A DNA stretch of 64,000 nucleotides from positions 442,156-506,155 of the forward strand of contig NZ_LWLP01000001.1 of the NCBI RefSeq assembly GCF_001641125.1, read 5' to 3'. A program made the translations under genes and the position numbers. The first letter of the stretch is position 1. The number at the start of each line of letters is the position of its first letter. Below are positions 42,009-51,758 of the stretch, piece by piece. The DNA comes from Arthrobacter sp. OY3WO11. GTDB taxonomy: Bacteria > Actinomycetota > Actinomycetes > Actinomycetales > Micrococcaceae. The notes under the pieces were generated by a model. That model searched no databases, was not told where the DNA came from, and worked only from the letters and a program-made list of their open reading frames with translations.

Positions 42009-43008
42009 CTAGTGGCGGGTGCTTCTTGTATTCCCGGGGTTGTTCGATAAGCCCGCCTGGCGCAGGCACGCTTCAAGCAGCAGCGGATCAGAGGCAGTCG
42101 CCCAGTCCCATCGGACTACCCGAAACCCCGCCGCCCGGAGTTTGTCCTCGCGTTTCTTCTCCGCCAGGACGGCCTGGCGCGCCGTTTGAACCCCGAGGTA
42201 CTCGTCGCGCAGATACTTGGCGTCGCCGTCGAACTCCCCAATCAACCGGTGGCGGGGCCAGAAGAAATCAGTTCGAGCGATGAGGACCCCTCCCACATGC
42301 ACTCTTGCCTGCAGCAGGGGAGCCGGGAACCCGAGAACATGCATGTGTGCCCTGCTCAATGACTCGCCCGGGGACTCCGCGTCTGTCCCCGCAAAATCGA
42401 GGACCTGCGTGACCCATCTGCGCCTTGCCTCCGAGGTGAGCAGGGAGGCCTGCTTGAGCAGATCCGCTTTGCCCAGACCGGGGCCGGAAGAAGACCGCCG
42501 GCTGATGGCGTGGTCTGCCAGCACCACCCCGGCAGCGAAGCTTTCCCTTGCAATGACGCCCACCACTGTCTCCGGTAAGGGCGTCACCAGAAGGTTTTTG
42601 TGGCGTACCGCCGCTGCTGGTCGTGGATGCCGGCGGACGCCGTACGAGGTGATCCGTTCAAGTCCGGTCTCTCCCGAGGATCTTCGGGCAGCAGAAGTCG
42701 TTGGCGCGCTGCGGCCGACGTGCCCTCTCGATGCTCCTGACAGGTGAACGAAGCCCGGCACTTCCAGGAGATTCAGGTCCCACACAACAGCAGCCGTATG
42801 CAGGCAGAACGTTGACAGCGGCAGTTTCAGGGTCCACAGCCAGGACTGTCTGGCGGTACCTTTCCCACGGCGGCAGCGAAGTCCACTCTTCTTTCGATGC
42901 ATAGATGCCCTTCCTGACGCGGACCAGCTCGCCGCGGGCATAGCGGCGGCTGAGCGAGCGGACGTCTCCAGTGCTGCGGCGGACGTTGCCGGCATGAATC
43001 AACTGCAT
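42009..43008 (-). pseudogene. Frameshifted AbiEi/winged-helix plus DUF559-type protein
   Basis: The N-terminal part reads from 43008 in one frame (MQLIHAGNVRRSTGDVRSLS, then YARGELVRVRKGIYAS), a type IV toxin-antitoxin AbiEi-like winged helix. Near 42800-42830 the sensible reading moves to the +1 frame (FCLHTAAVVWDLNLLEVPGF onward) and runs to 42009. The C-terminal part (GEFDGDAKYL, then KKREDKLRAAGFRVVRWDW) is a Vsr/DUF559-like PD-(D/E)XK fold with its acidic and Lys/Arg residues kept. A one-base insertion or two-base deletion explains it. A sequencing error is the alternative. Confidence 0.75.
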
Positions 43009-43084
43009 GCGGCTATCCTCGGGCTGCGTGTAGGACGGTTGAAGCGTGGAACCGGTTCATGTGGATAACTGCAAAGAGCGGGGT

Positions 43085-43125
43085 GCACCCCGGAACAGTC
43101 CAAGCACCAGCGAACTCCGGGGTGC
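43085..43125. repeat. Inverted repeat in intergenic region
   Basis: GCACCCCGGA (43085-43094) and TCCGGGGTGC (43116-43125) pair perfectly over a 21-base loop. The left arm also forms the local palindrome GGGGTGCACCCC (43080-43091). It lies upstream of both the pseudogene and the HAD gene; possible regulatory hairpin. Confidence 0.45.
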
Positions 43126-43257
43126 GCTGTCCTCAAAGCGGTGTCCCCAGTGCTGCGCCCACATGGCCGCAGCAAACCAACAAGTGTTAATGCGGAGTTC
43201 AACATATCTGTGGCCTGCGTCCTAGCGCCGCCGGGGGTCGTCTGGTTCACTATGTGA

Positions 43258-44115
43258 ATGACAACGCTGACTGAAACCTCAGTCGCCGGCAACGATGACC
43301 GGCGAGACAACGAAAACAACAACGGGCACAAGCTCATGGTCGCCCTGGACGTGGACGGCACGCTGGTGGACCACGACGGCCACATGTCCCCGGGCGTGCG
43401 GGAATCGGCGCAGGCCGTGGTGGCTGCCGGGCACGAGGTCATGATCGCCACGGGCCGGTCCCTCAACGCCACATTGCCCATCATCGAGAAGATCGGGATC
43501 GAGCGCGGCTACGCTGTCTGCTGCAACGGCGGTGTGACCCTGCGCCTCCACCCCGGGCTGAACGGCGGCTACGAGGTCATCCACAAAGCCACTTTCGACC
43601 CCGGGCCCGCCCTCCGCGCGCTCCGCGAGCGGCTTCCCTCGGCCAAGTACGCGCTGGAGGACGCTGATGGGAACTTCCTGTCCACCGAGCGCTTCCAGGA
43701 CCCCAGTTTCGGCGTCGAGGCTGTCGGCGTGGATTTCCACACCATGCTCGAGGCCACGGCTGTGCGCGTGGTGGTCTTCAGCACGGAGAACACCCCGGAA
43801 GAGTTCAACGAGGCGATCGAGCACATCGGCCTCGCCGGAGTCACCTACTCCGTGGGCTGGACCGCCTGGCTGGATATCGCCGCGGCCGGCGTGACCAAAG
43901 CGAGCGCGCTCGAGAACCTCCGTGGGAGGCTCGGCATTGAACAGCACCTCACGGTGGCCATCGGTGACGGCCGCAACGACATCGAGATGCTCACCTGGGC
44001 CGGACGGGGTGTGGCCATGGGTCAGGCGCCCGAGGAAGTCATCGCCGCTGCGGACGAGGTTACCCACTCCGTGTTCGACGACGGCGCCGCCCACGTGCTG
44101 CGCAGCCTGCTCTAA
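43258..44115 (+). CDS. Cof-type HAD-superfamily hydrolase
   Basis: 285 residues. Motif I is VALDVDGTLVDHDGH (about 28-42), motif II ATGRSLNATLP, motif III Lys in VTKASALENL, and motif IV IGDGRNDIEMLTWAGRGVAM. The first 26 residues are a polar extension; an in-frame ATG at 43336 (MVALDVDGT) could be the true start. A TTCAC-TAT-GTGAA palindrome (43246-43258) overlaps the upstream start codon and could be an operator. Phosphatase, substrate unknown. The histidine phosphatase gene follows 16 bases on. Confidence 0.85.
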   Translation: MTTLTETSVAGNDDRRDNENNNGHKLMVALDVDGTLVDHDGHMSPGVRESAQAVVAAGHEVMIATGRSLNATLPIIEKIGIERGYAVCCNGGVTLRLHPGLNGGYEVIHKATFDPGPALRALRERLPSAKYALEDADGNFLSTERFQDPSFGVEAVGVDFHTMLEATAVRVVVFSTENTPEEFNEAIEHIGLAGVTYSVGWTAWLDIAAAGVTKASALENLRGRLGIEQHLTVAIGDGRNDIEMLTWAGRGVAMGQAPEEVIAAADEVTHSVFDDGAAHVLRSLL

Positions 44116-44131
44116 CGCAGTACAAGGCACA

Positions 44132-44725
44132 ATGGACAGCATGACCCTCACGACTTTCGCCCTCATTCGCCACGGCCAGACAGACTGGAACGCGCAGCGC
44201 CGGCTGCAGGGATCCACGGACATTCCCCTGAACGACGTCGGCCGGGCCCAGGCGCGCGACGCCGTCGCTGTGTTGTCCGCTTACGAATGGGACGCGATTG
44301 TGTCCTCGCCCCTGAGCAGGGCTGCCGAAACCGCGGACCTGATCGCGGCCGGGCTGGGCCTCAGCGATGTGCGCCGAGTCCCGGAACTGACGGAGCGCAG
44401 CTTTGGCCCCGCCGAGGGCATGCAGGCGGGTCCCGAGCTGGAAGCGTTGCGCATTCCCGGCGGTTTCCAGGGCGGCGAAAGCGAGGACAAGGCAGCGGAC
44501 CGGGGACTCGCAGCCCTGGAGGCACTGGCCGAGGAATTCCGCGGCAGCCGGCTCCTCGTCGTCGCACACGGGACGCTCCTGCGGGTCAGCCTCAGCCGCG
44601 CCGTGGGGAGTACCCTGACCAGCATCGACAACGCGGTGCTGAACCTGGCGCACCACCATGCCATCGACGGCTGGCAGCTGGAATACTTCAACGGCGAACC
44701 GGTGATGGCCGCAACGCAGCGCTAA
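44132..44725 (+). CDS. Histidine phosphatase family protein
   Basis: 197 residues of the phosphoglycerate-mutase-like superfamily. RHGQTDWNAQRRLQG contains the catalytic RHG near residue 13. SSPLSRAAETADLIA and the second catalytic histidine in VVAHGTLLRV (near 155) are intact. Likely a small-molecule phosphatase; true phosphoglycerate mutase activity is unlikely from the sequence. The start at 44132 is chosen over 44141 by ribosome-site spacing (AAGGCACA). Operon with the HAD phosphatase. Confidence 0.88.
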   Translation: MDSMTLTTFALIRHGQTDWNAQRRLQGSTDIPLNDVGRAQARDAVAVLSAYEWDAIVSSPLSRAAETADLIAAGLGLSDVRRVPELTERSFGPAEGMQAGPELEALRIPGGFQGGESEDKAADRGLAALEALAEEFRGSRLLVVAHGTLLRVSLSRAVGSTLTSIDNAVLNLAHHHAIDGWQLEYFNGEPVMAATQR

Positions 44726-44737
44726 GCCAGGCCGCCG

Positions 44738-45337
44738 CTAGCGCACCTCAAGGATCAGGGCCAGCAGCCTTGCCGCCGCAGGCCGGGCCGCGTGCTCCTC
44801 ATTCCACTGCGCCCGTGCCACTGCCTTACTGACGGCCTGTGTGGTGATGCCCAGTTCCTGGGCCACCGCCTTCTGCTGGCCGCGGACGCCGGGGGTCATC
44901 AGGTCCAGCACCCGCCACTCGGCCCCGGACCGGTCCCGCACGATATGCCCCAGCAGCCGCAGCACGGCTTCGGCGTCGTGGGCTATGTCCGCCAGCGGCC
45001 CCTCCACTGCAACGGGCACCCGCTCCTTGCTGTTGCGGAGCCGGTCCACGGCACGCCGCGCGTACACCAGCCCGTGGCCCGAGGCGTCCTTGATCTGGTT
45101 GGGCAGCGGCTCGTTGACAGGCCCGACGCCGATCCCCACGTACCAGGAACCGCACCGCAGCGCGATCATCGCTGCCTCCACCGCCTGGTGAGGGCAGTCC
45201 ACGATGCCCTGGACCTCGTCCTCCACCGACCGGTCGAAGTCGAGGCGCGCAGGAATATGCCGCAGGTCCTTGAGGAGCTGCGGCACCCGGTCGCCATCGC
45301 GCCGGCTATCCGTCTGGTTGATTGTCAGCGTGAACAT
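44738..45337 (-). CDS. SatD-like protein with C-terminal helix-turn-helix
   Basis: 199 residues from [18 protein letters not shown]. The pattern [11 protein letters not shown] resembles the DEFQG motif of SatD-family proteins, and the C-terminus holds a helix-turn-helix ([20 protein letters not shown]). A DNA-binding or stress role is likely but unproven. Divergent from phosphoketolase, with an operator-like palindrome only 13 bases upstream of its start, so auto- or cross-regulation of both genes is possible. Confidence 0.6.
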   Translation of the reverse strand: MFTLTINQTDSRRDGDRVPQLLKDLRHIPARLDFDRSVEDEVQGIVDCPHQAVEAAMIALRCGSWYVGIGVGPVNEPLPNQIKDASGHGLVYARRAVDRLRNSKERVPVAVEGPLADIAHDAEAVLRLLGHIVRDRSGAEWRVLDLMTPGVRGQQKAVAQELGITTQAVSKAVARAQWNEEHAARPAAARLLALILEVR

Positions 45338-45349
45338 CTGAATCCAAAG

Positions 45350-45365
45350 ACTACCGGTTGGTAGC
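45350..45365. promoter_or_regulatory. TetR-type palindrome between the HTH gene and xfp
   Basis: ACTACC-GGTT-GGTAGC: perfect 5-bp arms (CTACC / GGTAG) with a 4-base centre. It lies 13 bases before the SatD-like gene and 110 bases before the phosphoketolase start. The geometry suits TetR-family operators, but no TetR gene is nearby. Confidence 0.5.
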
Positions 45366-45474
45366 AGTCCCTGGGCAAGCGGGGTTGCCTCGGGCTGGCC
45401 CATCTGGTGCGATGGGGGAACGGCCGCACCTGCCTGATGGCGACAGCGGGGGAACACGCTACCTGAGGACGGTT

Positions 45475-47862
45475 ATGACCAGCAGCATGGGGCACGACGA
45501 ACTTGAACTTGTGGACCGCTGGTGGCGCGCCGCCAACTACCTTTCCGTCGGGCAGATCTACCTCCGCTCCAACCCGCTGCTGCGCGAACCGCTGAAGGCC
45601 GAGCACACGAAGTCCCGGCTGCTGGGCCACTGGGGCACCACCCCCGGCCTGAACTTCGTCTATGCCCACCTGAACCGCGTCATCCGCCGCGACTCCGCGG
45701 AAATGCTCTTCGTGGCAGGTCCCGGCCATGGCGGCCCCGCCGTCGTCGCCAACGCCTGGCTGGAAGGCACCTACTCCGAGATCTACGGGCACGTGGGCAA
45801 CGACGCCGACGGCATGGCCGAGCTTTTCCGGCAGTTTTCCTACCCGGGCGGCATTCCCAGCCATGCCGCTCCCGAAACCCCCGGCTCCATCAGTGAGGGC
45901 GGTGAACTCGGGTACTCCCTTGCCCACGCCTACGGCTCGGTGCTGGACAATCCCCAGCTGGTCACCGCCGTCGTCATTGGCGATGGAGAAGCCGAAACCG
46001 GCCCGCTCGCCGCCAGCTGGCACTCCCACAACTTCCTGGACCCGGCCGCTGACGGTGCCGTGCTGCCCATCCTGCACCTGAACGGCTACAAGATCGCCAA
46101 CCCCACCATCCTGGCCCGGATGCCGGAAGAGCAACTGGAACAGCTCCTGCGCGGCTACGGCCATGAACCGTATTTCGTCACTGTGAAGGACCCGGACAAC
46201 ACCGAGCAGGCGCACCGGGACTTCGCCGAGGCCCTGGACCGCAGCCTTGCCGGCATCCGCGCCATCCAGGAATCCCGCCGGAGGCCAGAATCCGGAACCG
46301 ACGGGGCAGAGGGTGTGGAAGGTGCCCCGCGCTGGCCCATGATCGTCCTGCGCTCGCCGAAGGGCTGGACGGGGCCGCGTGTGGTGGACGGGCTGCAGGT
46401 TGAGGGGACGTGGCGGAGCCACCAGGTGCCGCTCTCGGAGGTCCGCACCAACGGGGAGCATCTGAAGCAGCTGGAAGAGTGGCTGCAGTCCTACCGGCCT
46501 GAGGAATTGTTCGACGGCGACGGCCGGCTCCGGCCCGATGTCGCCGGGGCCGCGCCCGCCGGCTCCTTGAGGATGAGCGCCACGCCGCATGCCAACGGCG
46601 GGCTGCTCCGCAAGGCGCTGAAGCTGCCCGCGTACCGGGACCACGCCGTCGAAGTCCCGGAGCCCGGGACGGAACGCGTCAGCCCGATGATCACGCTCGG
46701 CTCGTGGATGCGGGACGTCATCTCGCTGAACATGGAAACCTTCCGGCTTTTCGGTCCGGACGAGACCGCGTCCAACCGCCTGCAGAACGTCTACGAGGTC
46801 ACTGACAAGGTGTGGCAGTACCGGATTGACGACGTCGACGAGCACCTCGCGCGGTCCGGCCGGGTGATGGAGGTGCTCAGCGAACACCTGTGCCAGGGCT
46901 GGCTGGAGGGCTACCTCCTGACCGGCCGGCACGGCGTCTTCAGCTGCTATGAGGCCTTCATCCACATTGTCGACTCCATGTTCAACCAGCACGCCAAGTG
47001 GCTGAAGGTGCACCGGCAGCTGCCGTGGCGCCAGCCCGTGCCCTCGCTGAACTACCTGTTGTCCTCCCACGTGTGGCAGCAGGACCACAACGGGTTCTCG
47101 CACCAGGACCCAGGCTTTATTGACCATGCCGTGAACAAGAAGGCGGAGGTCATCCGGGTGTACCTGCCGGCCGACGCCAACACCCTGCTGTGCGTCATGG
47201 CCCATTGCTTGGCCTCCACGGACTACGTGAACATCGTGGTCAGCGGCAAGCAGCCCTCGCCCACGTGGTTGGGCCCGGCCGACGCCGCCAACCACTGCCG
47301 GCGGGGCCTGGGCATCTGGGACTTCGCGGGGTCAGAGGTGCCCGGCGAGGAGCCCGACGTCGTGATGGCCTGCGCGGGCGACGTCCCCACCGTGGAGACC
47401 GTGGCCGCGGCGGAACTGCTGAAGGAGGGCGCGCCCGGGCTGAAGGTCCGAGTGGTGAACGTGGTGGACCTGATGCGGCTGCAGGACGAGAGCGAGCACC
47501 CGCACGGGCTTCCGGCGCGGGACTTTGACGGGATCTTCACGGCGGACAAGCCCATCATCTTCGCCTACCATGGCTATCCCGCGCTGATCCACAGGCTTGC
47601 CTACCGCCGCAGCAACCAGGACGGGCTGCACGTGCGGGGCTACAAGGAAGAGGGGACCACCACCACACCGTTCGACATGGCGATGCTGAACGGTATAGAC
47701 AGGTTCCAGCTGGCCATCGACGCCATCGACCGGGTGCCCGGGCTGGCCGAGCGGCATTCATCCCTCCGCCAGAGCCTCCAGGACCGGCGGATGCGGGCGC
47801 GCGAACACACCCGCACGCACGGTGAGGACCCGGAGGAGATCCGGAACTGGACCCTCGGCTAA
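45475..47862 (+). CDS. xfp: Phosphoketolase (Xfp)
   Basis: 795 residues, full length for the family. It cleaves xylulose-5-phosphate and/or fructose-6-phosphate with phosphate to acetyl-phosphate plus a sugar phosphate, using thiamine diphosphate. Typical segments are [64 protein letters not shown] and [20 protein letters not shown]. The ATG at 45475 begins [10 protein letters not shown]. No acetate kinase or phosphotransacetylase gene is adjacent. Confidence 0.93.
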   Translation: MTSSMGHDELELVDRWWRAANYLSVGQIYLRSNPLLREPLKAEHTKSRLLGHWGTTPGLNFVYAHLNRVIRRDSAEMLFVAGPGHGGPAVVANAWLEGTYSEIYGHVGNDADGMAELFRQFSYPGGIPSHAAPETPGSISEGGELGYSLAHAYGSVLDNPQLVTAVVIGDGEAETGPLAASWHSHNFLDPAADGAVLPILHLNGYKIANPTILARMPEEQLEQLLRGYGHEPYFVTVKDPDNTEQAHRDFAEALDRSLAGIRAIQESRRRPESGTDGAEGVEGAPRWPMIVLRSPKGWTGPRVVDGLQVEGTWRSHQVPLSEVRTNGEHLKQLEEWLQSYRPEELFDGDGRLRPDVAGAAPAGSLRMSATPHANGGLLRKALKLPAYRDHAVEVPEPGTERVSPMITLGSWMRDVISLNMETFRLFGPDETASNRLQNVYEVTDKVWQYRIDDVDEHLARSGRVMEVLSEHLCQGWLEGYLLTGRHGVFSCYEAFIHIVDSMFNQHAKWLKVHRQLPWRQPVPSLNYLLSSHVWQQDHNGFSHQDPGFIDHAVNKKAEVIRVYLPADANTLLCVMAHCLASTDYVNIVVSGKQPSPTWLGPADAANHCRRGLGIWDFAGSEVPGEEPDVVMACAGDVPTVETVAAAELLKEGAPGLKVRVVNVVDLMRLQDESEHPHGLPARDFDGIFTADKPIIFAYHGYPALIHRLAYRRSNQDGLHVRGYKEEGTTTTPFDMAMLNGIDRFQLAIDAIDRVPGLAERHSSLRQSLQDRRMRAREHTRTHGEDPEEIRNWTLG

Positions 47863-47867
47863 CCCCT

Positions 47868-48620
47868 CTAGACGACCAGTCCGTCGAGGCCGCAGGACGG
47901 CAGGTGGATCCAGCCCTCGGTGCGGGCGGCTGCGGCGTGCGCGTCGTCAGGCCCTTCCGTCAGTCCGAGGGCAACGGCGCGGGCCGTGAGCGAGGCGATG
48001 ACGGCGTCGAACATGTCGTCCGAGCCGGCCAGCCTGTCCTCCTGGCCGTCCAGGTCCAGCCAGGGCGCTTGCTCCCTCAGGTTGAGGAGGAGCGCGGCAA
48101 GCCGTTCCGCCTCGGAGCTGCCGCGTCCCTTGTAGCCCCGGGCATTCAGGCCCCAGATTTTCAGTGACGCGGCCGGATAGACCTCCGCAAAGCGTCCGGA
48201 ACCGTCCCGGAGCTGCGGCCCGTGGAGCGCTGCGATCTTTGCCTGGATCACGGCGCACCGCATGGCCGGATGCGCCAGCCGGTCAGCGGAAACACTGAGC
48301 GGAATCAGGCCCGTCCGGCCCGTGACGAAGCGGTCCGTGTCGCGGTAGGCCAGCAGCCGCCGTCCTTCTATCCCGTCGAAGGCCAGCACGGGTCCGGCGT
48401 CGAAGGCCAGGTGCCCGGCAAGGAAGGGAATGAGGGCGTCCGGCCAGCCAACCGGGCAGTCCACGCCGGTCATGTCGCTGGCGCCGAACCAGTCCACGAT
48501 TTCCTGGTCCTGCACGTCCGGGCCGAGGTGCACCAGCCGGGCTGAGCCGCGGCTCCACTCGATGACGGCCACGGCCGTCTTTTTTGCCGCCGCGGCCAGG
48601 TCCACTCCGAGCGTCTTCAC
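47868..48620 (-). CDS. DUF429 domain protein
   Basis: 250 residues. The N-terminus MKTLGVDLAAAAKKTAVAVI followed by VDCPVGWP is the DUF429 signature, a RNase H/actin-like fold with acidic residues. Later segments are RRLLAYRDTDRFVTGR and EVYPAASLKIWGL. The family is predicted to be a nuclease-like protein, function unknown. Tail-to-tail with phosphoketolase at 5 bases. Confidence 0.8.
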   Translation of the reverse strand: MKTLGVDLAAAAKKTAVAVIEWSRGSARLVHLGPDVQDQEIVDWFGASDMTGVDCPVGWPDALIPFLAGHLAFDAGPVLAFDGIEGRRLLAYRDTDRFVTGRTGLIPLSVSADRLAHPAMRCAVIQAKIAALHGPQLRDGSGRFAEVYPAASLKIWGLNARGYKGRGSSEAERLAALLLNLREQAPWLDLDGQEDRLAGSDDMFDAVIASLTARAVALGLTEGPDDAHAAAARTEGWIHLPSCGLDGLVV

Positions 48621-48763
48621 GTGACCAGACTCTACCGCCGGCGGCCGGGCGCCAACTGACCCCTACTGATCCGTACTGGACTGTGGATGACGCCCCGCCG
48701 TGGTTCTGCAAGGCTGGTGCGTGGTGGGCCGCCCGGCTGACCAGGCCCGAAAGGAACATCCTT

Positions 48764-49612
48764 ATGCCCTGGCTCGATGTGCTCGGCAACGACATCCACT
48801 ACACGGACTCCGGCCGCGGCCAGCCGGTGGTTATGCTGCATGGCCATGCCTCGGCAGCGGCGTGCTGGGAACCGATCATCCGGGACCTCGAGCGGGACTT
48901 CAGGGTGTTGGCGTACGACACCTATGACCACGGCTGGTCATCGAACTCTCCGCGGCAGGGACCGCTGGCTGACCGGGCTGCGGAGCTGGAGCACTTCATA
49001 GGTTCCCTGGGCCTGGAAGACCCGGTCATTGTGGGGCAGTCCATGGGCGGCATGACCACGCTTCGCTGGGCAGTCCGCCACCCCGGCAGCGCAGCGGCCC
49101 TAGTGGTCTGCGGGATGGGCTGGCCCCTCGTGTCGCCGCCTCCGGGGCAGGCAGGCCAGCCGGAAAAGTTCGAGGTGTTCAGCTCCCTCGACCAGGACGA
49201 GCGGATCTGGCTCGGCGTGGGAAACTCCTTCACAGAGCAGTGGATTGCGGACAACCCGAAGGACTTTGCCCGCTATATCAGGGTCCGTTCAACCGCCACC
49301 GCCATTGAAGCGGCCAGGTACCCGCGCAGCCTGGAACAAAGCCAGGGGGAGTTCCTCAGCGCTGACCCACGGGACGTCGAAGCTTTCCAGCAGGGACTGG
49401 AATCAGTAACCAGCCCGCTGGTGGTGCTGATCGGGGAGGAAGAAAGGCCGCGGATCCGCCGCGGGGCGGAGCACGTTGCCGCCACGGTGCCCGGCGCCCG
49501 TCTCCTGGTTGTCGGGGACGCCGGCCATAATGCCTACTTCCAGCGCCAGGACATCCTGGTGGACGCTGTCCGCAGCACGGTTTCCACCACCCGGGGACGC
49601 CGGCGGGGCTGA
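48764..49612 (+). CDS. Alpha/beta-fold hydrolase
   Basis: 282 residues. The oxyanion-hole region is VVMLHGHASAAACWEP (about 22-37). The nucleophile elbow is GQSMGGMT (Ser near 92). The catalytic His is in GDAGHNAYFQ near 260, with an acidic residue in VLIGEEERP. The ATG at 48764 starts MPWLDVLGNDIHYTD, matching the family; an upstream frame overlaps the neighbouring start. Substrate unknown. Its 3' end overlaps the convergent carboxylesterase by 79 bases. Confidence 0.85.
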   Translation: MPWLDVLGNDIHYTDSGRGQPVVMLHGHASAAACWEPIIRDLERDFRVLAYDTYDHGWSSNSPRQGPLADRAAELEHFIGSLGLEDPVIVGQSMGGMTTLRWAVRHPGSAAALVVCGMGWPLVSPPPGQAGQPEKFEVFSSLDQDERIWLGVGNSFTEQWIADNPKDFARYIRVRSTATAIEAARYPRSLEQSQGEFLSADPRDVEAFQQGLESVTSPLVVLIGEEERPRIRRGAEHVAATVPGARLLVVGDAGHNAYFQRQDILVDAVRSTVSTTRGRRRG

Positions 49613-50958
49613 TCGGGCTGACGCTCCGAGGTGTAATCCAGGGCGCCCGCAATGCCGCCCTCGTCGCCAAGGCTGTCACCGCGCGCAAAACGTGACCACA
49701 GTGCCCGCAGTTCCCGCCCCACGGCGTCCACGTCCTCCCAGCCGGCACCGGCAACCAGTCCTGCTCCCTCCCACGTGTTCCGGTTTCCGAAGAGCAGCGG
49801 AAGGTCGATGGTGTGCGCGGCGCCGAGGACATTCCCAGGGGCATGCCAGTGCAGCACGTAACGGTGGGCGCTGCCGCCGGCCCGGACGTGCCGGCGTGCG
49901 AACTTACGGGCTGCCCGGCCATAAACGGTCTCCGTGACCGCCCAGTTGATGGCCCTGAGGAGGGTGGGGCCGGCAACCGGAATACCGTCCAGCCGGCTGA
50001 GGTAGGGGCTGCGTGGGAGGAACAGCCTCGCTTCCTCGGAGGTGTGGCCGATCAGGATCTCGACGCCGGGCGCGGAGCGGTTCCAGGCGGCCTCGATCCC
50101 GGTTTCCTCCGGTAGGGGCGCGTGCCCGTATTGGGTGCCGAAAGGCATGGCAGCCAGCATCCCGAACTTCCGCGCCACCTGCGCCACGTGGTCCTCCCGT
50201 TCCACCACTTCCATGGCGGGAGTCTCCTCGTTGACGGCCTCGGCGGCGATGCCCATGGCATGGTTCATTTTTGCCCGACCCCGGGAGATGCCCAAGGGTG
50301 CGCTCTGGATAATGGCGCGCTGGAACAAAGCCGGCGCTTCGGCCGTCGCCATCAAGTGGGCGATCGCGTCACCGCCTGCGGACTGGCCGAAGGCCGTCAC
50401 CCTGCGCGGATCGCCGCCGAACGCGGCGATGTTGCGCTGCACCCAGCGGAAGGCCTCGAGCTGGTCCAGCAGGCCCAGGTTGGCAGGCCGGCCCGAGCGG
50501 GTTGCCAGGAAGCCGAAAAGCCCCAGCCGGTAGGTCACCGAGACCACCACCACGCGGTTCTCGGCCACCAGCACCGCCGGGTCGAAGATGGCTAGGTCAC
50601 CGGAACCGGTGGTGTAGGAACCGCCGTGGATCCACACCATCACGGGCAGCCGCGCGCTTTCCGGGCTGGACAGGTCCACGTCCCCGGGCATGGTGATGGA
50701 CAGGTTCTGGCAGTCCTCGCTCCCTGGCAGCTCGCCGTACCGGGTGCCCAGGATGTCGTCCAGGAAGGGCACCGGCCCTTGCGGGCAGGCGGGGGCGGGG
50801 GAGGTTGCGGCATACGGTTCGGCCCAGTCGGGGGCCGGAGCTGGCGGCTGGAAACGTCCGGCGGTGGCGTACGGTATCCCGGTGGCGCGGAGGACGCCGC
50901 CGTCGCGCCAGCCTGTGACGGGACCGCAGGGGGGATAAAACAGGGGCTCGGAACTCAC
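49534..50958 (-). CDS. Type-B carboxylesterase/lipase
   Basis: 474 residues. The nucleophile elbow FGQSAGGDAI (Ser near 190), the oxyanion-hole segment VMVWIHGGSYTTGSG, and SEDCQNLSI near 95 are typical of the family. A catalytic His is expected in HWHAPGNVLGAAHTIDLPLLF. Shorter than eukaryotic members. It starts at the GTG giving MSSEPLFYPP; a longer frame from 51093 lacks similarity. No signal peptide. Its 3' end overlaps the alpha/beta hydrolase gene on the other strand by 79 bases. Confidence 0.83.
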   Translation of the reverse strand: MSSEPLFYPPCGPVTGWRDGGVLRATGIPYATAGRFQPPAPAPDWAEPYAATSPAPACPQGPVPFLDDILGTRYGELPGSEDCQNLSITMPGDVDLSSPESARLPVMVWIHGGSYTTGSGDLAIFDPAVLVAENRVVVVSVTYRLGLFGFLATRSGRPANLGLLDQLEAFRWVQRNIAAFGGDPRRVTAFGQSAGGDAIAHLMATAEAPALFQRAIIQSAPLGISRGRAKMNHAMGIAAEAVNEETPAMEVVEREDHVAQVARKFGMLAAMPFGTQYGHAPLPEETGIEAAWNRSAPGVEILIGHTSEEARLFLPRSPYLSRLDGIPVAGPTLLRAINWAVTETVYGRAARKFARRHVRAGGSAHRYVLHWHAPGNVLGAAHTIDLPLLFGNRNTWEGAGLVAGAGWEDVDAVGRELRALWSRFARGDSLGDEGGIAGALDYTSERQPDQPRRRPRVVETVLRTASTRMSWRWK

Positions 50959-51055
50959 AGGGCAACGATTCCACAGATTCCTGGGAGTCTTCGTCCACTT
51001 GTGCAGGCTTTGAGGGCGGCGAAGCCTGCAAATCTGGACAAAACTCCGGGGATGA

Positions 51056-51102
51056 CGACGGCGGGTGGTGCGGTTCCTGACGAACCGCACCACCCGCCGT
51101 CG
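51056..51102 (-). terminator. Perfect 21-bp hairpin after ppa
   Basis: CGACGGCGGGTGGTGCGGTT plus C (51056-51076) pairs without mismatch with 51082-51102 across the 5-base loop CTGAC. It begins 15 bases beyond the ppa stop. No T-run follows, but stem length and position mark a strong factor-independent terminator. Confidence 0.75.
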
Positions 51103-51117
51103 AGCGTTGAATGGGGA

Positions 51118-51606
51118 CTAGTGGCCCGTGGGCACGTAGCGTTTGATGGAGGCTTCCAGCTCTGCCTCGGCGGCGGCGCGGTCGCCCCAGCCCTCGGCCT
51201 TGACCCACTTGCCCGGCTCCAGGTCCTTGTAACGGGTGAAGAAGTGCTCGATTTCCTTGATCAGGAACTCACTGACGTCGCTGACTTCCTGGATGTGGTC
51301 AAAACGGGCGTCAACGGGAACGCACAGGACCTTGGCGTCTCCGCCGCCGTCGTCGGTCATGTTGAACACGCCGATGGGCCGGGATTCGACGATGACGCCG
51401 GGGTGCAGGTCGAAGTCCTGCAGGAGCACCAGTGCGTCCAGCGGGTCGCCGTCCTCGCCCAGGGTGTTTTCGAAGAACCCGTAATGCGTGGGGTACTGCA
51501 TGGAGGTGAAGAGGACGCGGTCCAGGCGGACGCGGCCGGTCTCGTGGTCGACTTCGTACTTGACGCGTGATCCCTTGGGGATCTCGATGGTCACGTCATG
51601 CTTCAT
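51118..51606 (-). CDS. ppa: Inorganic pyrophosphatase
   Basis: 162 residues of the soluble family I enzyme. [13 protein letters not shown] near the N-terminus is followed by [20 protein letters not shown], the metal-binding signature DGDPLD, and then [10 protein letters not shown]. It hydrolyses pyrophosphate released in biosynthesis. The start at 51606 ([12 protein letters not shown]) matches the family. Divergent from dacB, with 152 bases between start codons. Confidence 0.95.
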   Translation of the reverse strand: MKHDVTIEIPKGSRVKYEVDHETGRVRLDRVLFTSMQYPTHYGFFENTLGEDGDPLDALVLLQDFDLHPGVIVESRPIGVFNMTDDGGGDAKVLCVPVDARFDHIQEVSDVSEFLIKEIEHFFTRYKDLEPGKWVKAEGWGDRAAAEAELEASIKRYVPTGH

Positions 51607-51758
51607 GGAATGCTCCTCGGCAATTCGGGGGGTTCGCGGCACTTCTGACAGGCAATCAAAGGACTGTCAGTGCCGCCGACTATTATCGAGGATATAGCGA
51701 GAGGCCCTGGAATCAGGAACTTGTGGGGAAATTTCAGGACTTGGGGATTGGCACCGGC

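Noticed and set aside
45325..47295. 656-residue leftward frame opposite phosphoketolase
   Set aside because: Long only because of GC-rich codon bias; the plus-strand phosphoketolase motifs are unmistakable.
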